Source: Poecilobothrus nobilitatus (taxonomy: Eukaryota > Arthropoda > Insecta > Diptera > Dolichopodidae). From it: a DNA stretch of 64,000 nt. Position 1 is the first letter of the stretch, and every line of letters starts with the position of its first letter. Location of the stretch: NCBI GenBank assembly GCA_947095535.1, contig OX352772.1, positions 183,514,240-183,578,239 on the forward strand. The letters are read 5' to 3'. Below are positions 12,121-22,186 of this stretch, piece after piece. The translations under genes and the position numbers were made by a program. Below the pieces are notes generated by a model, which was not told the origin of the DNA, made no database searches, and worked only from the letters and a program-made list of their open reading frames with translations.

Positions 12121-12400
12121 TTAAACTTTATACCATAAATAAATTTTAAATCCGAATGAATGTGATATATTGACGATGAATACACAAAAGCCGCTGAAGG
12201 ATCCACCATATTTTTTTTTTCCGGCTGGTTGATAAGTTGCAAATACTGGATGATCTAATTCTATTTCAAACTCATTAATTTTAATTTTCGCTAATTTTAT
12301 ATTTTTTTTATAAAAACGAGGAAGAATACAGTTGCCTTTGTCAACTCTTAGATACCCGTACGAACCGTTAGTATGTTCACAGCCTGTCACTCTGCATACA
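12121..12400 (-). CDS. Unrecognised exon-like ORF (about 90 codons)
   Basis: The frame reads VTGCEHTNGSYGYLRVDKG, then a basic/hydrophobic middle, then YGGSFSGFCVF and a stop at the left edge. The first in-frame start codon is a GTG, and immediately upstream on this strand lies TTGTATGCAG, which looks like a splice acceptor. I read it as a possible 3' exon rather than a complete gene. Composition is less skewed than the surroundings. Its 5' 80 bp and the upstream flank (12311-12665) recur at the end of each unit of the 26.4-32.8 kb array. I do not recognise the family. Confidence 0.35.
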
Positions 12401-12665
12401 ATATTATTTTTTTAATATTTTAGTATTTTAAAATAATTTGGGTATTTTATAATTTCTAGAACTATGGGTTGTACATATATTCAAACTATATGTTTATATG
12501 TACATTCTTCAAAAGCAGATTCTAACTTTCCACATAACGGTTATCAATCCAAAACTTTTTCAAATATTCTATAGTACCATTTAATACTAAGCGGTAAATG
12601 TACATTAAATTAATTTACTTAGTACAAAATAATAAATATAATTTTAAATATTATTATATATTATA
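12311..12665. repeat. Single copy of the flank repeated at 28212, 30373 and 32534
   Basis: From ACGAGGAAGAATACAGTTGCC to ATAATTTTAAATATT this matches the 3' portion of all three 2,161-bp tandem units with a handful of substitutions and indels. Only the last unit (ending about 32845) continues the match to the far end, which marks it as the original junction of the array with its flank. Confidence 0.8.
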
Positions 12666-13010
12666 TTTAAATATTCCATTGACAGAATAATTTCTTATAA
12701 GTACAATAAAATACATATATGTATGTAAATACGGCGCTATATAATATACATATATGTATACTCTTATCATTCATTCACTAGTGTCATATACAATATGTAA
12801 ATAAACATGATATTATATAAGTATGTATATATATCAATATCATATAAATAAAAATTCTTCAAGCAACCGTTATGTTGTTTATTTATTTACATTTTTTTGT
12901 GCTACGCATTATATCCTCAACAATTTCAAATTATCGAGTAAAACAAATGCAAAAAATTTGTTGAAGAAATTTGTTAGAAAATTTGAAAAAATCAAATAAC
13001 ACTTTCGTCA
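12666..13010. other. AT-rich spacer with ATGTATGTAC-type words
   Basis: Nothing genic is seen. TACATATATGTA-like alternating purine-pyrimidine words are frequent. Confidence 0.5.
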
Positions 13011-13049
13011 ATTATAAAGTAACCCTATATTATTAAAAAAAGTTGTTAA

Positions 13050-13912
13050 CAGAAATAAGAGTATAATGTTGAGGCTTTAATTTCTGTGTATTACTTCAAA
13101 AAAATGTTAACAGGTGTTCAAGTTACAGGTGTTTAGATATAGGAAATTTTCAGTTTTTGACCCCTTACAGCTCCTAAACGGGAAGTGATACAAAAAAAAT
13201 TTCTGAAATGACTCATACTTATTTTTAAAGATCTAACTTCTGTCAAAATTTCAAGTTTCCAACTTAAACCGTTTAGAAGATAAAAAGGTTAAAGGATTTT
13301 GCAAAATTTGAGTTTCGCATAACGGTAAATTAAGACACCGTATGCCACAAATATATATATATTGTATATATACTTTTAAAGTTAATAAAAGTAGTAATCG
13401 TTTGGAGTTTGCAAAATGAAGATATACCTTATACAACTTGTGCTATAACAATTTAAATATAGAGCTTTTTTGAACTTTTGGGGAGCTGTAGCTCCGTAAC
13501 GGATGGGGCTACAAAAAAAAGTTATTAAAAATAAAATTAATATTTTGGTGAGATCTATCAGCAGTTAAAATTTCATAGCTCTATTTCAAAAAAAATGTGG
13601 GGATCTAAAAGTTAGGTGTTCGAGAGCTACCCTAAGTTTTGGTCCGAACTCAACCAAAAAAAATAGGGAACCTACAAATTACTCCCAGAATATTTTGTGT
13701 AAATTTCAAGATTCTAGCTTTTTTAGTTTTTGAGTTAGCGTGCTGACGGACGGACGGACGGACGGACGGACATGGCTCAAAAGTCTTAGAATTTTTTTCT
13801 GATCCGATCCATACCTTTGAAGGTATATCTAGCTCGCTTATTTCGAGGTGTTACAAACGGAGGAGTAATTTTTTTATACCCGATCCTATCGTACGGGTAT
13901 AAAAATTCAACT
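13050..13912 (+). mobile_element. Second dispersed-repeat family with GGAC runs and terminal hairpin
   Basis: A 5' portion with phrases such as GGAGCTGTAGCTCCGTAACGG, then TTTTTGAGTTAGCGTGCTGACGGAC repeated as GGAC, then GATCCGATCC and GAGGTGTTAC, closing with the hairpin TATACCCG...CGGGTATA (13876-13902). The architecture parallels the right ends of the satellite-bearing elements but the sequence differs. The left boundary is uncertain. From memory, fly genomes carry abundant intronic repeats of this design; I do not assign a family name. Confidence 0.5.
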
Positions 13913-14713
13913 CTTAATTTTGGAACTTCTTAATTTTAATTATTTTTTGATTTCACTTGTTTTTAGTTTTAAGCTTTGTTTACAATTTTGATTTTTTATT
14001 TATATTTTTATTTTTTTTTTATTTCCTTGTTATAAATTTAGATTTAGTTCAACTTTAAAATTCAATTTTTATTAACTTTAATTTTGTTTTTTTTTATTAA
14101 CTTTAATTTTGTTAACTTTTAAATTCAATTTTTAATAACTTTAATTTTGTTTTAAGTTTTGATTATTATAAATTAAATTAATTGGTTTTCATTTTAAATT
14201 TTCATCAAAGATTGTAAATTCAAATTAAATGTCAATAAAAGGCACGCTATCCAACCTTCCTTTTCTCCCATACATAATTTCCAAGCAGCCTTCAGTAAAC
14301 AAACCGTTTGCTCTTTTCTAATTTATTTAATTCGTGCTGCATTATTTCTTACTAAATTTTTATCATATATAAGTGGGAAAAAGAAATTTATATGATATAA
14401 GAAGGTTTGTGTCTAAGCTATTTAAGTGGCGAATATGGTAGTGTATTTCTTGTGTACGATAAGGTACTAAAAACTATCGTACCTCGAATTTCGTTTGTCT
14501 TGTTCACCATTTATTTGGTTCAGTTTTTATTTTTTTTTCTTCCGTCTGTTCGAGTTTAAAGTTTGGTGTTCCTTTTTTTTTGTTTTGTTTTTGTTTGGGT
14601 AAATTTTCTTTAAATTTAATTTAAATTCGAACTTTATTTTGTTTTATTTTTATTCTTTTCAATTTTAACTATAATTAATTTTTCCCAGTCCCATTTCGTT
14701 GCAAATTGTAATA
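13913..14713. other. T-rich leader region upstream of a LINE
   Basis: No ORF or RNA gene. It may hold the 5' untranslated region of the LINE that starts at 14714. A slightly less AT-rich patch at 14230-14340 has no recognisable content. Confidence 0.4.
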
Positions 14714-16702
14714 ATGTCCGTCAACTTTACAATTAACTTTTGTAATATTAGAGGTTTAGCGAGCAATTTCCAATCAGTTGAAGCTCACCTACACACAGAA
14801 AGACCACCTATATTAGCCCTAAGTGAAACTCAGGTTATAGGCGATGATACTAATTATAGTATAAACGGCTATACTTTAGTTCCGCTTTTTATACGTTCTG
14901 ACGTAGCTTTCAACTCTCTTCTCGATTACAAAAGCTCCAACCCAATTTTCCATTATCTTTGGGTTAAACTCCGAGTTGAAAAAGCTACAATCTTTTTCTG
15001 TTTTATATACAGATCTCCCCAAGCCAACGAGCTAGAAACAACTGTGGCCATTGAAAAACTATCCGACGATATCAATAAAATTTTGGAAAAAAATCCAGAA
15101 TGTGAGATAGCCGTCGCCGGGGATTTTAATGTCCACAACAAAAACTGGCTCCATTTCTCTAGTCACAACTCACCGGAAGGCAAGCAAGTTGAACTATTTT
15201 CAAACTTATTCCAACTTTCTCAACTTGTTAAGAGCCCTACTAGAATTCCAGACCGTGACAACCACAACGAGCATCTTTTGGATTTGTTCCTAACGACAAA
15301 TCCAGAAAAATATAACATTTCTGTTAGCTCTCCAATTGGGGGCTCTGATCATTGCCTTGTTAAAACAAGCTTTTCAACAAATACATCGGCCATCCAAAAT
15401 CATATTCCTAAAAGACTAGTTTGGCACTACAACAGGGCCGACTGGGGGGGTCTGAACAGTTTTTTGACTGATTTTTATTGGTCGATGTGTTTTCGTCACA
15501 GAAACGTTGACTTTGCTACAAATGCCATTAGTAAAATAATAATGCTGGGTATGAAACTCTTCATACCCAGCTCTTTTAAACCGTTTAAATCAAGTTCCAA
15601 GCCATTGTTTAATGACATCTGTAGGAAAGCAATTGAATCTAAAAAGGAGCACTTTAAAAAGTATAAGGCCATTGTATCCGAGCCCTCACTTGCGGGCTAT
15701 AAAGTGGCTAGGAACAAATGCAAGAGAATTATCTATCAGCAAAAGTTTCTTTATAACCAAAGGTTAAGACAGAAAATAATTAATCTCCCTCACTGCAATC
15801 GCTCCTTTTGGACTTTTGCAAAAAGTGTAAAGAACAACTTTTGTGGATCATCGTTTCCTCCGTTGATTGATACCGGTAACTCTATCATTTCCGATTCTAT
15901 TGGTAAAGCTAATTTGTTCGCAAAAATTTTTGCAGCAAATTCTACACTCCCTTCTACAACTCAATATACCAGTATACCCTTCTGTTGATCCTACTAAGGT
16001 TAAAATCCTTCAAAGGGTATACTTCAGATCTCGTGCTGTAGTGAAAGTGCTAACGAATCTGAATGTTAGAAAGTCCACTGGTCCCGATGGAATTCCAGCT
16101 ATGGTTCTCACACATATAGCCTCTCCCATTTCGAAACCTCTGCGCAATCTTTTTGCACTCTCATTTTCGACTGGTAAATATCCCAGTCAATGGAAAGTTG
16201 CGCACGTTTCTCCAATTCCCAAAAAAGGTGACAAAAGCGACCCTTCAAACTACCCACCAATCGCCATCACTTCGGTCCTCTCCAAAATTATGGACATTTT
16301 GGTAAACAAAAGGCTTTTGAAATACCTGAATAGCTCGCATATTTTAAACGATCGCCAATACGGCTTTCGCAGCCATCGATCTACAGGCGATCTTTTAACT
16401 TGTCTTTGCGAGAAGCTCAACACCAGCATACATTGTTCTGGTGAATCTGAGGTTGTAGCTCTCGATATCTCAAAGGCCTTTGATCGAGTATGGCATTCTG
16501 CTCTTCTGAGCAAATAACAGGCAATTGGGTTGGGAAGCACCTTCTGTGCATGGATTGAGAATTTTCTTTCGAATCGTCGTATTCGTATCCTTGTCGACAG
16601 TTTTATGTCTGACACTCATAAAATAAATGCTGGCGTTCGACAAGGCTCTGCCTTATCTCCCTCTCTCTTCTTAATTTTTATTAATGACCTACTAAGTTCT
16701 AC
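14714..16702 (+). pseudogene. LINE ORF2, endonuclease and first half of reverse transcriptase
   Basis: An ATG at 14714 begins MSVNFTINFCNIRGLASN, the usual endonuclease start. AGDFNVHNKNW (near 15115-15145) and GGSDHCLV (near 15345) supply catalytic motifs of an apurinic endonuclease. The frame stops at 15988. Reverse transcriptase follows in another frame: GPDGIPAMVL (about 16080), IPKKGDKSDPSNY (about 16215), DRQYGFRSHRSTGDL (about 16350) and LDISKAFDRVW (about 16465), a TAA at 16517, then INAGVRQGSALSPSLF (about 16625), where Arg replaces the usual Pro. The gene is interrupted at about 16702 and resumes at about 18012. The motif style fits the Jockey/CR1 group, and it is clearly a different family from the other LINEs here. 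At least two frameshifts and one stop exclude function. Confidence 0.85.
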
Positions 16703-16735
16703 CCTAGTAGATAGGTAGGCACTTGGGCCAGACAG

Positions 16736-16850
16736 GTCAGTAGGTCAAGGTCACCCGGAAGTAGGTCAAGGTCACCCAGAAGTAGGTCAAGGTCACCCGG
16801 AAGCCAGACAGGAAGTATGTCAAGGTCATTTTAAAAGTAAGTCAGACTGG
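16736..16850 (+). repeat. Short tandem repeat with four TCAAGGTCA motifs
   Basis: Units of GTAGGTCAAGGTCACCCGGAA occur about three times and a variant once. TCAAGGTCA lies at 16745-16753, 16766-16774, 16787-16795 and 16820-16828. The sequence equals the extended half-site bound by monomeric nuclear receptors of the FTZ-F1/ERR type. GC content here is clearly above the surroundings. Confidence 0.8.
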
Positions 16851-16888
16851 CGGCGATCGTCAGTTGTTTATAAAGATTGTATACTTGG

Positions 16889-17520
16889 TTTAAGTAATAG
16901 GTATGCAGGAAAATAGTAGGAAAAAAAAAAATGCTTTTTCATACAATGTAAAGAGAAAAAAATGTACCTATACGTTTCTTTAATATTAAAAAAGTGCAAA
17001 CTGGTTGTTTACATCTTAGATGAAGAATATACAAAATTAATGCAATTTTGAGATGCATTTTTTTTCTTTTTTTCTTGTTTTTTCTTTTTTTTATGAAGTA
17101 TTTAAAGAAGAGGAAATAAAAACCATTAATTAATTGCGAGTATCACCGTATAAGATTTTATTGTTATGTAAGAATGTTGACAAATATATGAATAAAAAGA
17201 AAACAAACAGAAAATCAAAAATATCTAACATGTGGTTTAAGTAATAGGCGTAAATGGATATAGTAAGAAAAAATGCGTTTTTATAAAATGTAAAGAAAAA
17301 ATTTAAACAAATTAAGTGTACCTATGCGAATTTTTAAAATTAAAAGAAAAAAGTGCAAAGCTGGTTTTTAAATCTGAATCAACCTTGACCAAATTGATAT
17401 TTTGAGATGAATTTTTTTCTTTTCTTTTTTGTTCTGATGAAATATTTAAAGAAGAGGAAAGAAAAAATTATTAGTATTTTAAGGTTTTATTGATATGTAA
17501 GAATGTAGAACAAAAAAGAT
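16889..17520 (+). repeat. Two diverged tandem copies of a ~340-bp unit
   Basis: GGTTTAAGTAATAGG starts both halves (16889 and 17233). Both then show AAAAATGCxTTTT, ATGTAAAGA, GTGTACCTATxCG, AAAGTGCAAA, TTTTGAGATG, long T/C tracts, ATTTAAAGAAGAGGAAA and ATGTAAGAATGT. No coding capacity is seen. Confidence 0.7.
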
Positions 17521-17628
17521 GTATTCTTATGTTGTGTTAAAAAAAAAAAATAAAACAAATTTATTTATATGTTTGAAATAATTTTTTATTTAAAAATATT
17601 TTACAATTTTATAGAAATCTGTGCTGTT

Positions 17629-18010
17629 TTAATCTAACATTTTTTCTTTTAAAAGATACATATATACATTATAACAGTTTTTAACAGCACATCTGAAATT
17701 GTTGTTTAATAAGTGTATAGGACAATTTGATTTAAAGTTATCAATCTTTTGTAATGACGGCAAGTTTCTGCTTAAATCTTCTATTTTATCACTGTCAATG
17801 TACTTTTGAAGGAATAGTTTTTTTTGTTCTCCTTTAATATAAATTTTTTCAGCTGACTCTAAATATGTTTTAATATGCATTTTACATCTAAATATTCAAC
17901 TAGACCGTTATTCCATTTAAGTCCATTTATTTTATTTTCGCAATACTGGTTATTATATTTCATATCCGGACTAAGTTCCTCTGAGGGGTACGGTGCTTTG
18001 AAGTGATAGA
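17629..18010 (-). pseudogene. Unrecognised broken ORF inside the insertion
   Basis: On the minus strand a frame beginning inside the insertion (LIYHFKAPYPSEELSPDMKY) runs to about 17862. There a second frame takes over (KTYLESAEKIYIKGEQKK...) and continues to a stop at 17629, suggesting one frameshift within a single protein of about 125 residues. Cys residues are spaced through it (YC, KC, NC, CAVKNC). I do not recognise the family. The frame terminates close to the left boundary of coding-like sequence and it may be a 3' exon or the C-terminus of an element protein. Confidence 0.4.
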
Positions 18011-18011
18011 T

Positions 18012-18470
18012 CAATCCAATCCATAGTTTTGCCGGCGACAGCACTCTGGTGGCATCTTATGATTTTTTAAAAAAATGGAATGCTACTTCAACCGCAATCA
18101 GTTTAAAAAAGGAAATTATGGCTAGTTCAGTTAACCACGACCTAGCGAAAATAGCTGATTGGGGTGTTAAAAACAGAGTTGAGTTTAACACCTCCAAAAC
18201 TCAAAGCTGTCAGATCTCTTGTAAAAGGGATCAATCCATACCAATTCTACGGTTCCAAGGGGAAAATATACAGCGGTCTGCAAATTTAAACATTTTAGGC
18301 ATGCAGCTTATTCAAAAAATGTTGTGGAATGAACATATTTTTGATATAGCCAAAAAAGCTGCCAAATGTTTAGGTTTTCTTTTTCGCTGTAAAGCTTATT
18401 TCTCCCCTAGTGATCTGGCCAATATCTATAAAGCATATATTCGACCGAAGATGGATAATTTTGATAATTT
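18012..18470 (+). pseudogene. LINE ORF2, reverse transcriptase C-terminal part (continuation of 14714-16702)
   Basis: It resumes with NPIHSFAGDSTLVASYDFLKK. The catalytic box that should read FADD is FAGD because codon 18034-18036 is GGC, so the enzyme would be dead even if rejoined. The frame stays open through ADWGVKNRVEFNTSKTQ and ILGMQLIQKMLWNEHI to about 18470, where it is cut off at the junction with a polB fragment. The C-terminal end and any 3' tail are missing. Confidence 0.85.
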
Positions 18471-18486
18471 GATGGATAAGATTTGA

Positions 18487-19266
18487 TAATTTGCAACACG
18501 GTTTGGATTCTTTTTAATTGGAAATATTCCAGAAGGTACTGCCCAAGCAAAACAGGTGTTATCTGTATTTCTCACATTAAAACATGCATTTTTTAACCCA
18601 ATTTCTTTAGGAATTCAATGTACGATGATCTAATTAGTGTGGTATATTTATATTCAAATGATTTATTGTAGAGAGGGACCATCCGCTTTCTTGAAATTCC
18701 TCTAATTTCTTTAATATAGGATCCATTATAATATATTCTTTAAACCAATCATTAATATCATTAGTAATATTGTACAATGGAATCCGTTTGGTGTTCATAT
18801 ATTTATTCTCAACAATTTCATTTTCATTTTTTAAAACTTTAAATTCTCCACTAAAAATACTGTTTACTTTAATGGCATGTTCATTTTTCAAAATAATTTT
18901 CATTTTTCGGATAAAAACTTTTGAACAATCCTCTAAAAAATTGTTTGCTTCTTTGTGATGTAAATTTATTATTACACAACTTCTTGTTTCATTTTTAAAA
19001 TCAGATTTAATATTTTCCCATTTTATGTTGGGTGATGTATAACTTTTCATGTTAGAATGTAGGTTTTTGTAAATTGAGCCTGTAGTAATTCTTCATTCTT
19101 TCAGTTGAGTTAGATAACCTTTAATTAAACCTATGCAATCAATAACATGGGTCTTGTGCCCGAGTGATCTACACTTTTCTAATAGAAACTTTAATTCTGT
19201 TAAATAATTAGAACGATTTTTAATGTTTTTTGCTGTAAGACCGCAATTGTTTTTACACTCAGCCAT
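18487..19266 (-). pseudogene. Polinton-type polB, N-terminal fragment (copy B of 2132-2953)
   Basis: Near-identical to the N-terminal part of the polymerase at 2132-2953. The same ATG (19264-19266), the same in-frame TGA ahead of RITTGSIYKN and the same MKSYTSPNIKWENIK segment are present, with an open stretch from 19050 to 18634. Shared stops show that the ancestor was already dead when duplicated. No catalytic motif is included, and the left edge joins the broken LINE at about 18480. Confidence 0.85.
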
Positions 19267-20254
19267 AAAATACTTTGTTTTTCCATGAAAACATTAGTTT
19301 TTATTTTAATTTGCATTTTTAATTTCTTTTTATAATAATTTAAATTGTTCAAAAGAAATGCCCCATTCAATTGGGAAGTTCGTTTTTAACTTACCTTTTT
19401 TCCATAATGATCCAACAATTATATTAAATAAAGTACCTATTTACAATTATATATTCAAAAAGGTTTTAATTCTCTTTGCGCAAGCTCTCATTAAAAATTT
19501 CTATTTAGATATTGACATACCTAGAATTTAACAATGGTTTACAGAAAAATTTTATTTTTGGCTTGATGATAAATGTAGATAACTCTAGAATAATTTAGAT
19601 ATTGTTTTATATTTGCCAATGATATGATTTTCTTTAAGCTTTCAGTAGTAAATAAAATATATGATTATCAATGTCCTAGTTACACGGAAAACATGTCGGT
19701 ATACTAGGACATAATAACAATAATTTATAAGGCCTGGACACTAAACGAAAAAAACCTTTATAGAAGCCTATTTTTCATGAAAATACAAGTAGTCTTATGG
19801 AAAAAATAGGGGTCTATTACAAATCTTGAAATAACTCAAAAACTATGATTTTATTCCAAGTTCTTGCGAAGGGGGTATTAAAATTTCATCTTTTTTACAT
19901 CATTTGATGAAAAAAATTTTAAAAAATTTAATTTTTTTATTGATAAATATTAATTTTAAAAATGTCTTCCAATTAGTTTTTTTAAAAGCTTTGAAAGAGG
20001 GCATTTATTTCGTACAATAATGAGCAACAAAATAATTGCAAGCAAAATAATTTTTATGACAAATGAAATTTAGTAAGTTGAGTTTTATGAATTTTATATA
20101 TTTTATATGGAATTTATTTTATATGTGTGTAAAATTGTGTAAAATTGTAATAATTTAAATAAATAATTAACTTAATATTTTTTTAAAACTGGTAGGCCTA
20201 GTCCAGTTCAGCTAAAATATGAGCAAAAGAAATCAAAAATATATTAATATATAT
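19267..20254. repeat. Noncoding flank, copy B of 2954-3948, with the unoccupied LINE site
   Basis: Matches 2954-3948 closely. At 20248-20256 it crosses directly into sequence matching 7253 onward, so it shows the state before the LINE inserted in block A. A 20-bp segment at 19691-19710 is the reverse complement of A 3329-3348. Confidence 0.8.
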
Positions 20255-20695
20255 ACAAAAATTAAAATTAAATTCATTAAAATTATTTTAAATAAAAAAT
20301 AAAAAAATATCACAAATTAAAAAAAAATAACTAAAATTATAAAACAAAACAATTCATTAAAATTAGATGGAAGAGAAAGAAATTTTGAAATAATGTAATA
20401 AATAAATCTTGAATGGGCGAAAATTAAAAATGACATTACGATAGTTTACAACAATATTTTTGTGTTTTTAAACTTAATAGTTGAATTTGTTCAATAATAA
20501 TATTTAATATTTCTTTGATTCGATTATCCTTCGGCCTGTATAGTCGTGTATATAATTGCTCTACTAATAATAATAATAATTATTATAAAACGGAACACAC
20601 TAACAGTAACTGTGTGTAATTCTCAAACTTACCACAATACCTAAAAGGAACTGTAACTGTACTTCAAATGATAAAGATATAATAACAAACAAATA
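20255..20695 (+). repeat. Leader upstream of LINE ORF1, copy B of 7253-7690
   Basis: Noncoding. Differs from copy A by few substitutions and a shorter or longer ATA microsatellite near 20565-20590. It probably includes the LINE 5' untranslated region. Confidence 0.6.
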
Positions 20696-21966
20696 ATGGA
20701 TCCAAATTATTCAAATAAGTTCAAGACTTTAAGTCAAATAGAGGAAACCGATAGTGTGGATGATGAAATGCATGCACCACAAGAGACGAAACCTAAGTAA
20801 ATTAAACCTCCATCGATTAATATCATTGGCAAATCCAATAAGGAAATCAGTAAAATTTAACAGTAAAGGTTAAAAATTATTTAATAAAAAACATTAGTCT
20901 GTACACTAAAATTATAATAAATTCCATTGAAGATTTTAAAACTTTATTTGGAGCACTGTCTGATTTCAATAAAAAACAAACGGATCAGAATAGAGTGTGT
21001 AGATTTTTTACACATGCAAATCGTGTGGATAAACGCATAAAATTTGTTCTCTATGGCCTTGATTGATCTATTCACCCAGAGATAGTTTCTGCAGCAATTG
21101 CTTTGGAGGGTGTTAGCTGTATTAAAGTCAAACCAATGCAAATGAAAACATCGCGATATTTTCAACATCAAAATTTTATTATCCACATTAAAAAAAAGAG
21201 GAAATTAGATCTTGTATTAAAGCCCTTTATAAAAGAGTTATCAAATGGGATTATTATGCTCACAGAAAAAGCATTTTATGTCACATATTATGTTACAACT
21301 GCGAAACCTATGGCCACGGTGCGTCTTTTTGCCATCTTAACACAATATGTGTAATTTGTGCCGGTCCACATAATAGAAAAAACTGTGAAGAAGTGAATAA
21401 ATCGACTGAACAACAAAAATTGAAATGTGCCAATTGTAAAGGTCCACACAAAACTAATTTCCCGCTTTGCCCTGAAAAGATTAAATACAACCAAATTATA
21501 CAGTCAATTAGAGAAAAAAATAATACAAAAAACCAGAATGTCAGTTTTCCCAACATTAAAACAAACGATGTATCAGCCTTTCCTTTTCTTCCAAATACAA
21601 CTAAGAATTCTACAAATAAAATATAAAAACAACTAAGAATTCTACAAATAATTCTACAATTAAATTCTAAAAATAAACACAACACAAAAGAGAACACCTA
21701 ATTACAGCTTATTCAGAAACATGGGAACATCAAATGATCTATCATACGCAAGTATTTTACATTCAACTAAAACAAATAACAACAGTTTATGTAATAATTT
21801 TAATACTAACAATAATTTAAATGTAAATAGTGATTTCTTCTCGTAGAATGAGTCTCTCAATCTCACAAAAGCTTTTAACAAAACTTTCAAACTGAAAACT
21901 AAACTAGAACAAATCTATATATTATTTGAAATCACTTTAAAATTTGTATGTAATAATGTCAGTAAT
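20696..21966 (+). pseudogene. LINE ORF1 (zinc-knuckle protein), copy B, longer than copy A
   Basis: ATG at 20696 (MDPNYSNKFKTLSQIEETD), then early stops, FKTLFGALSDFNKKQTDQN, a PRE_C2HC-like region, and cysteine knuckles near 21290-21480 (CYNC, GHG, CVICAG, CANCKGPHKT..PLC). The C-terminal portion continues through NVSFPNIKTNDVSAFPF and LSYASILHSTKTNNN to stops near 21957-21966, overlapping the ORF2 start. Such proteins bind LINE RNA and chaperone nucleic acid. Frameshifts and stops exclude an intact product, but the knuckle cysteine lost in copy A is retained here. Confidence 0.75.
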
Positions 21967-22186
21967 TAATTACAACAATATTAAAGTTTTATATTGGAAT
22001 GCCAGAAGCATATCCAATAAAAAAATTTAATTTCTAAGTTTACTGAGAAAAGATAAAATAGACATAGCAGCTCTCACTGAAACTTGGTTAAAAAATAGTT
22101 CTTTTTCCGATGCTGTATTTGATGTATATGTATGCAACAGGACATATGCCAGAGAAGCAGGTGGAGCGATTTTAGTTAGAAACAAG
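21956..22186 (+). pseudogene. LINE ORF2 start (endonuclease N-terminus), truncated
   Basis: ATG at 21956 gives MSVINYNNIKVLYWNARSIS, then one TAA, DIAALTETWLKNSSF and GGAILVRNK, the standard beginning of a LINE apurinic endonuclease. It ends abruptly at 22186, where the satellite-bearing element begins. The rest of ORF2 is not present on the other side of that element, so the LINE was already truncated or was deleted during the rearrangement. Confidence 0.8.

Larger units (their letters stand above)
16703..18011. mobile_element. 1.3-kb insertion splitting the LINE reverse transcriptase
   Basis: Both sides of this segment join neatly in the LINE protein order: NDLLSST on the left and NPIHSF on the right, which are adjacent in related proteins. 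The insert contains a 21-bp repeat cluster, a two-copy repeat of about 340 bp and a small minus-strand broken ORF. GATAG occurs at both edges (16710-16715 and 18004-18008) and may be a short target duplication. I could not identify the element class. Confidence 0.65.

Noticed and set aside
17859..18044. ORF on the minus strand starting MLSPAKLWIG.
   Set aside because: Its first residues are antisense to the LINE box SFAGDS; only the part left of about 18011 lies in the insertion, so that start is not real.
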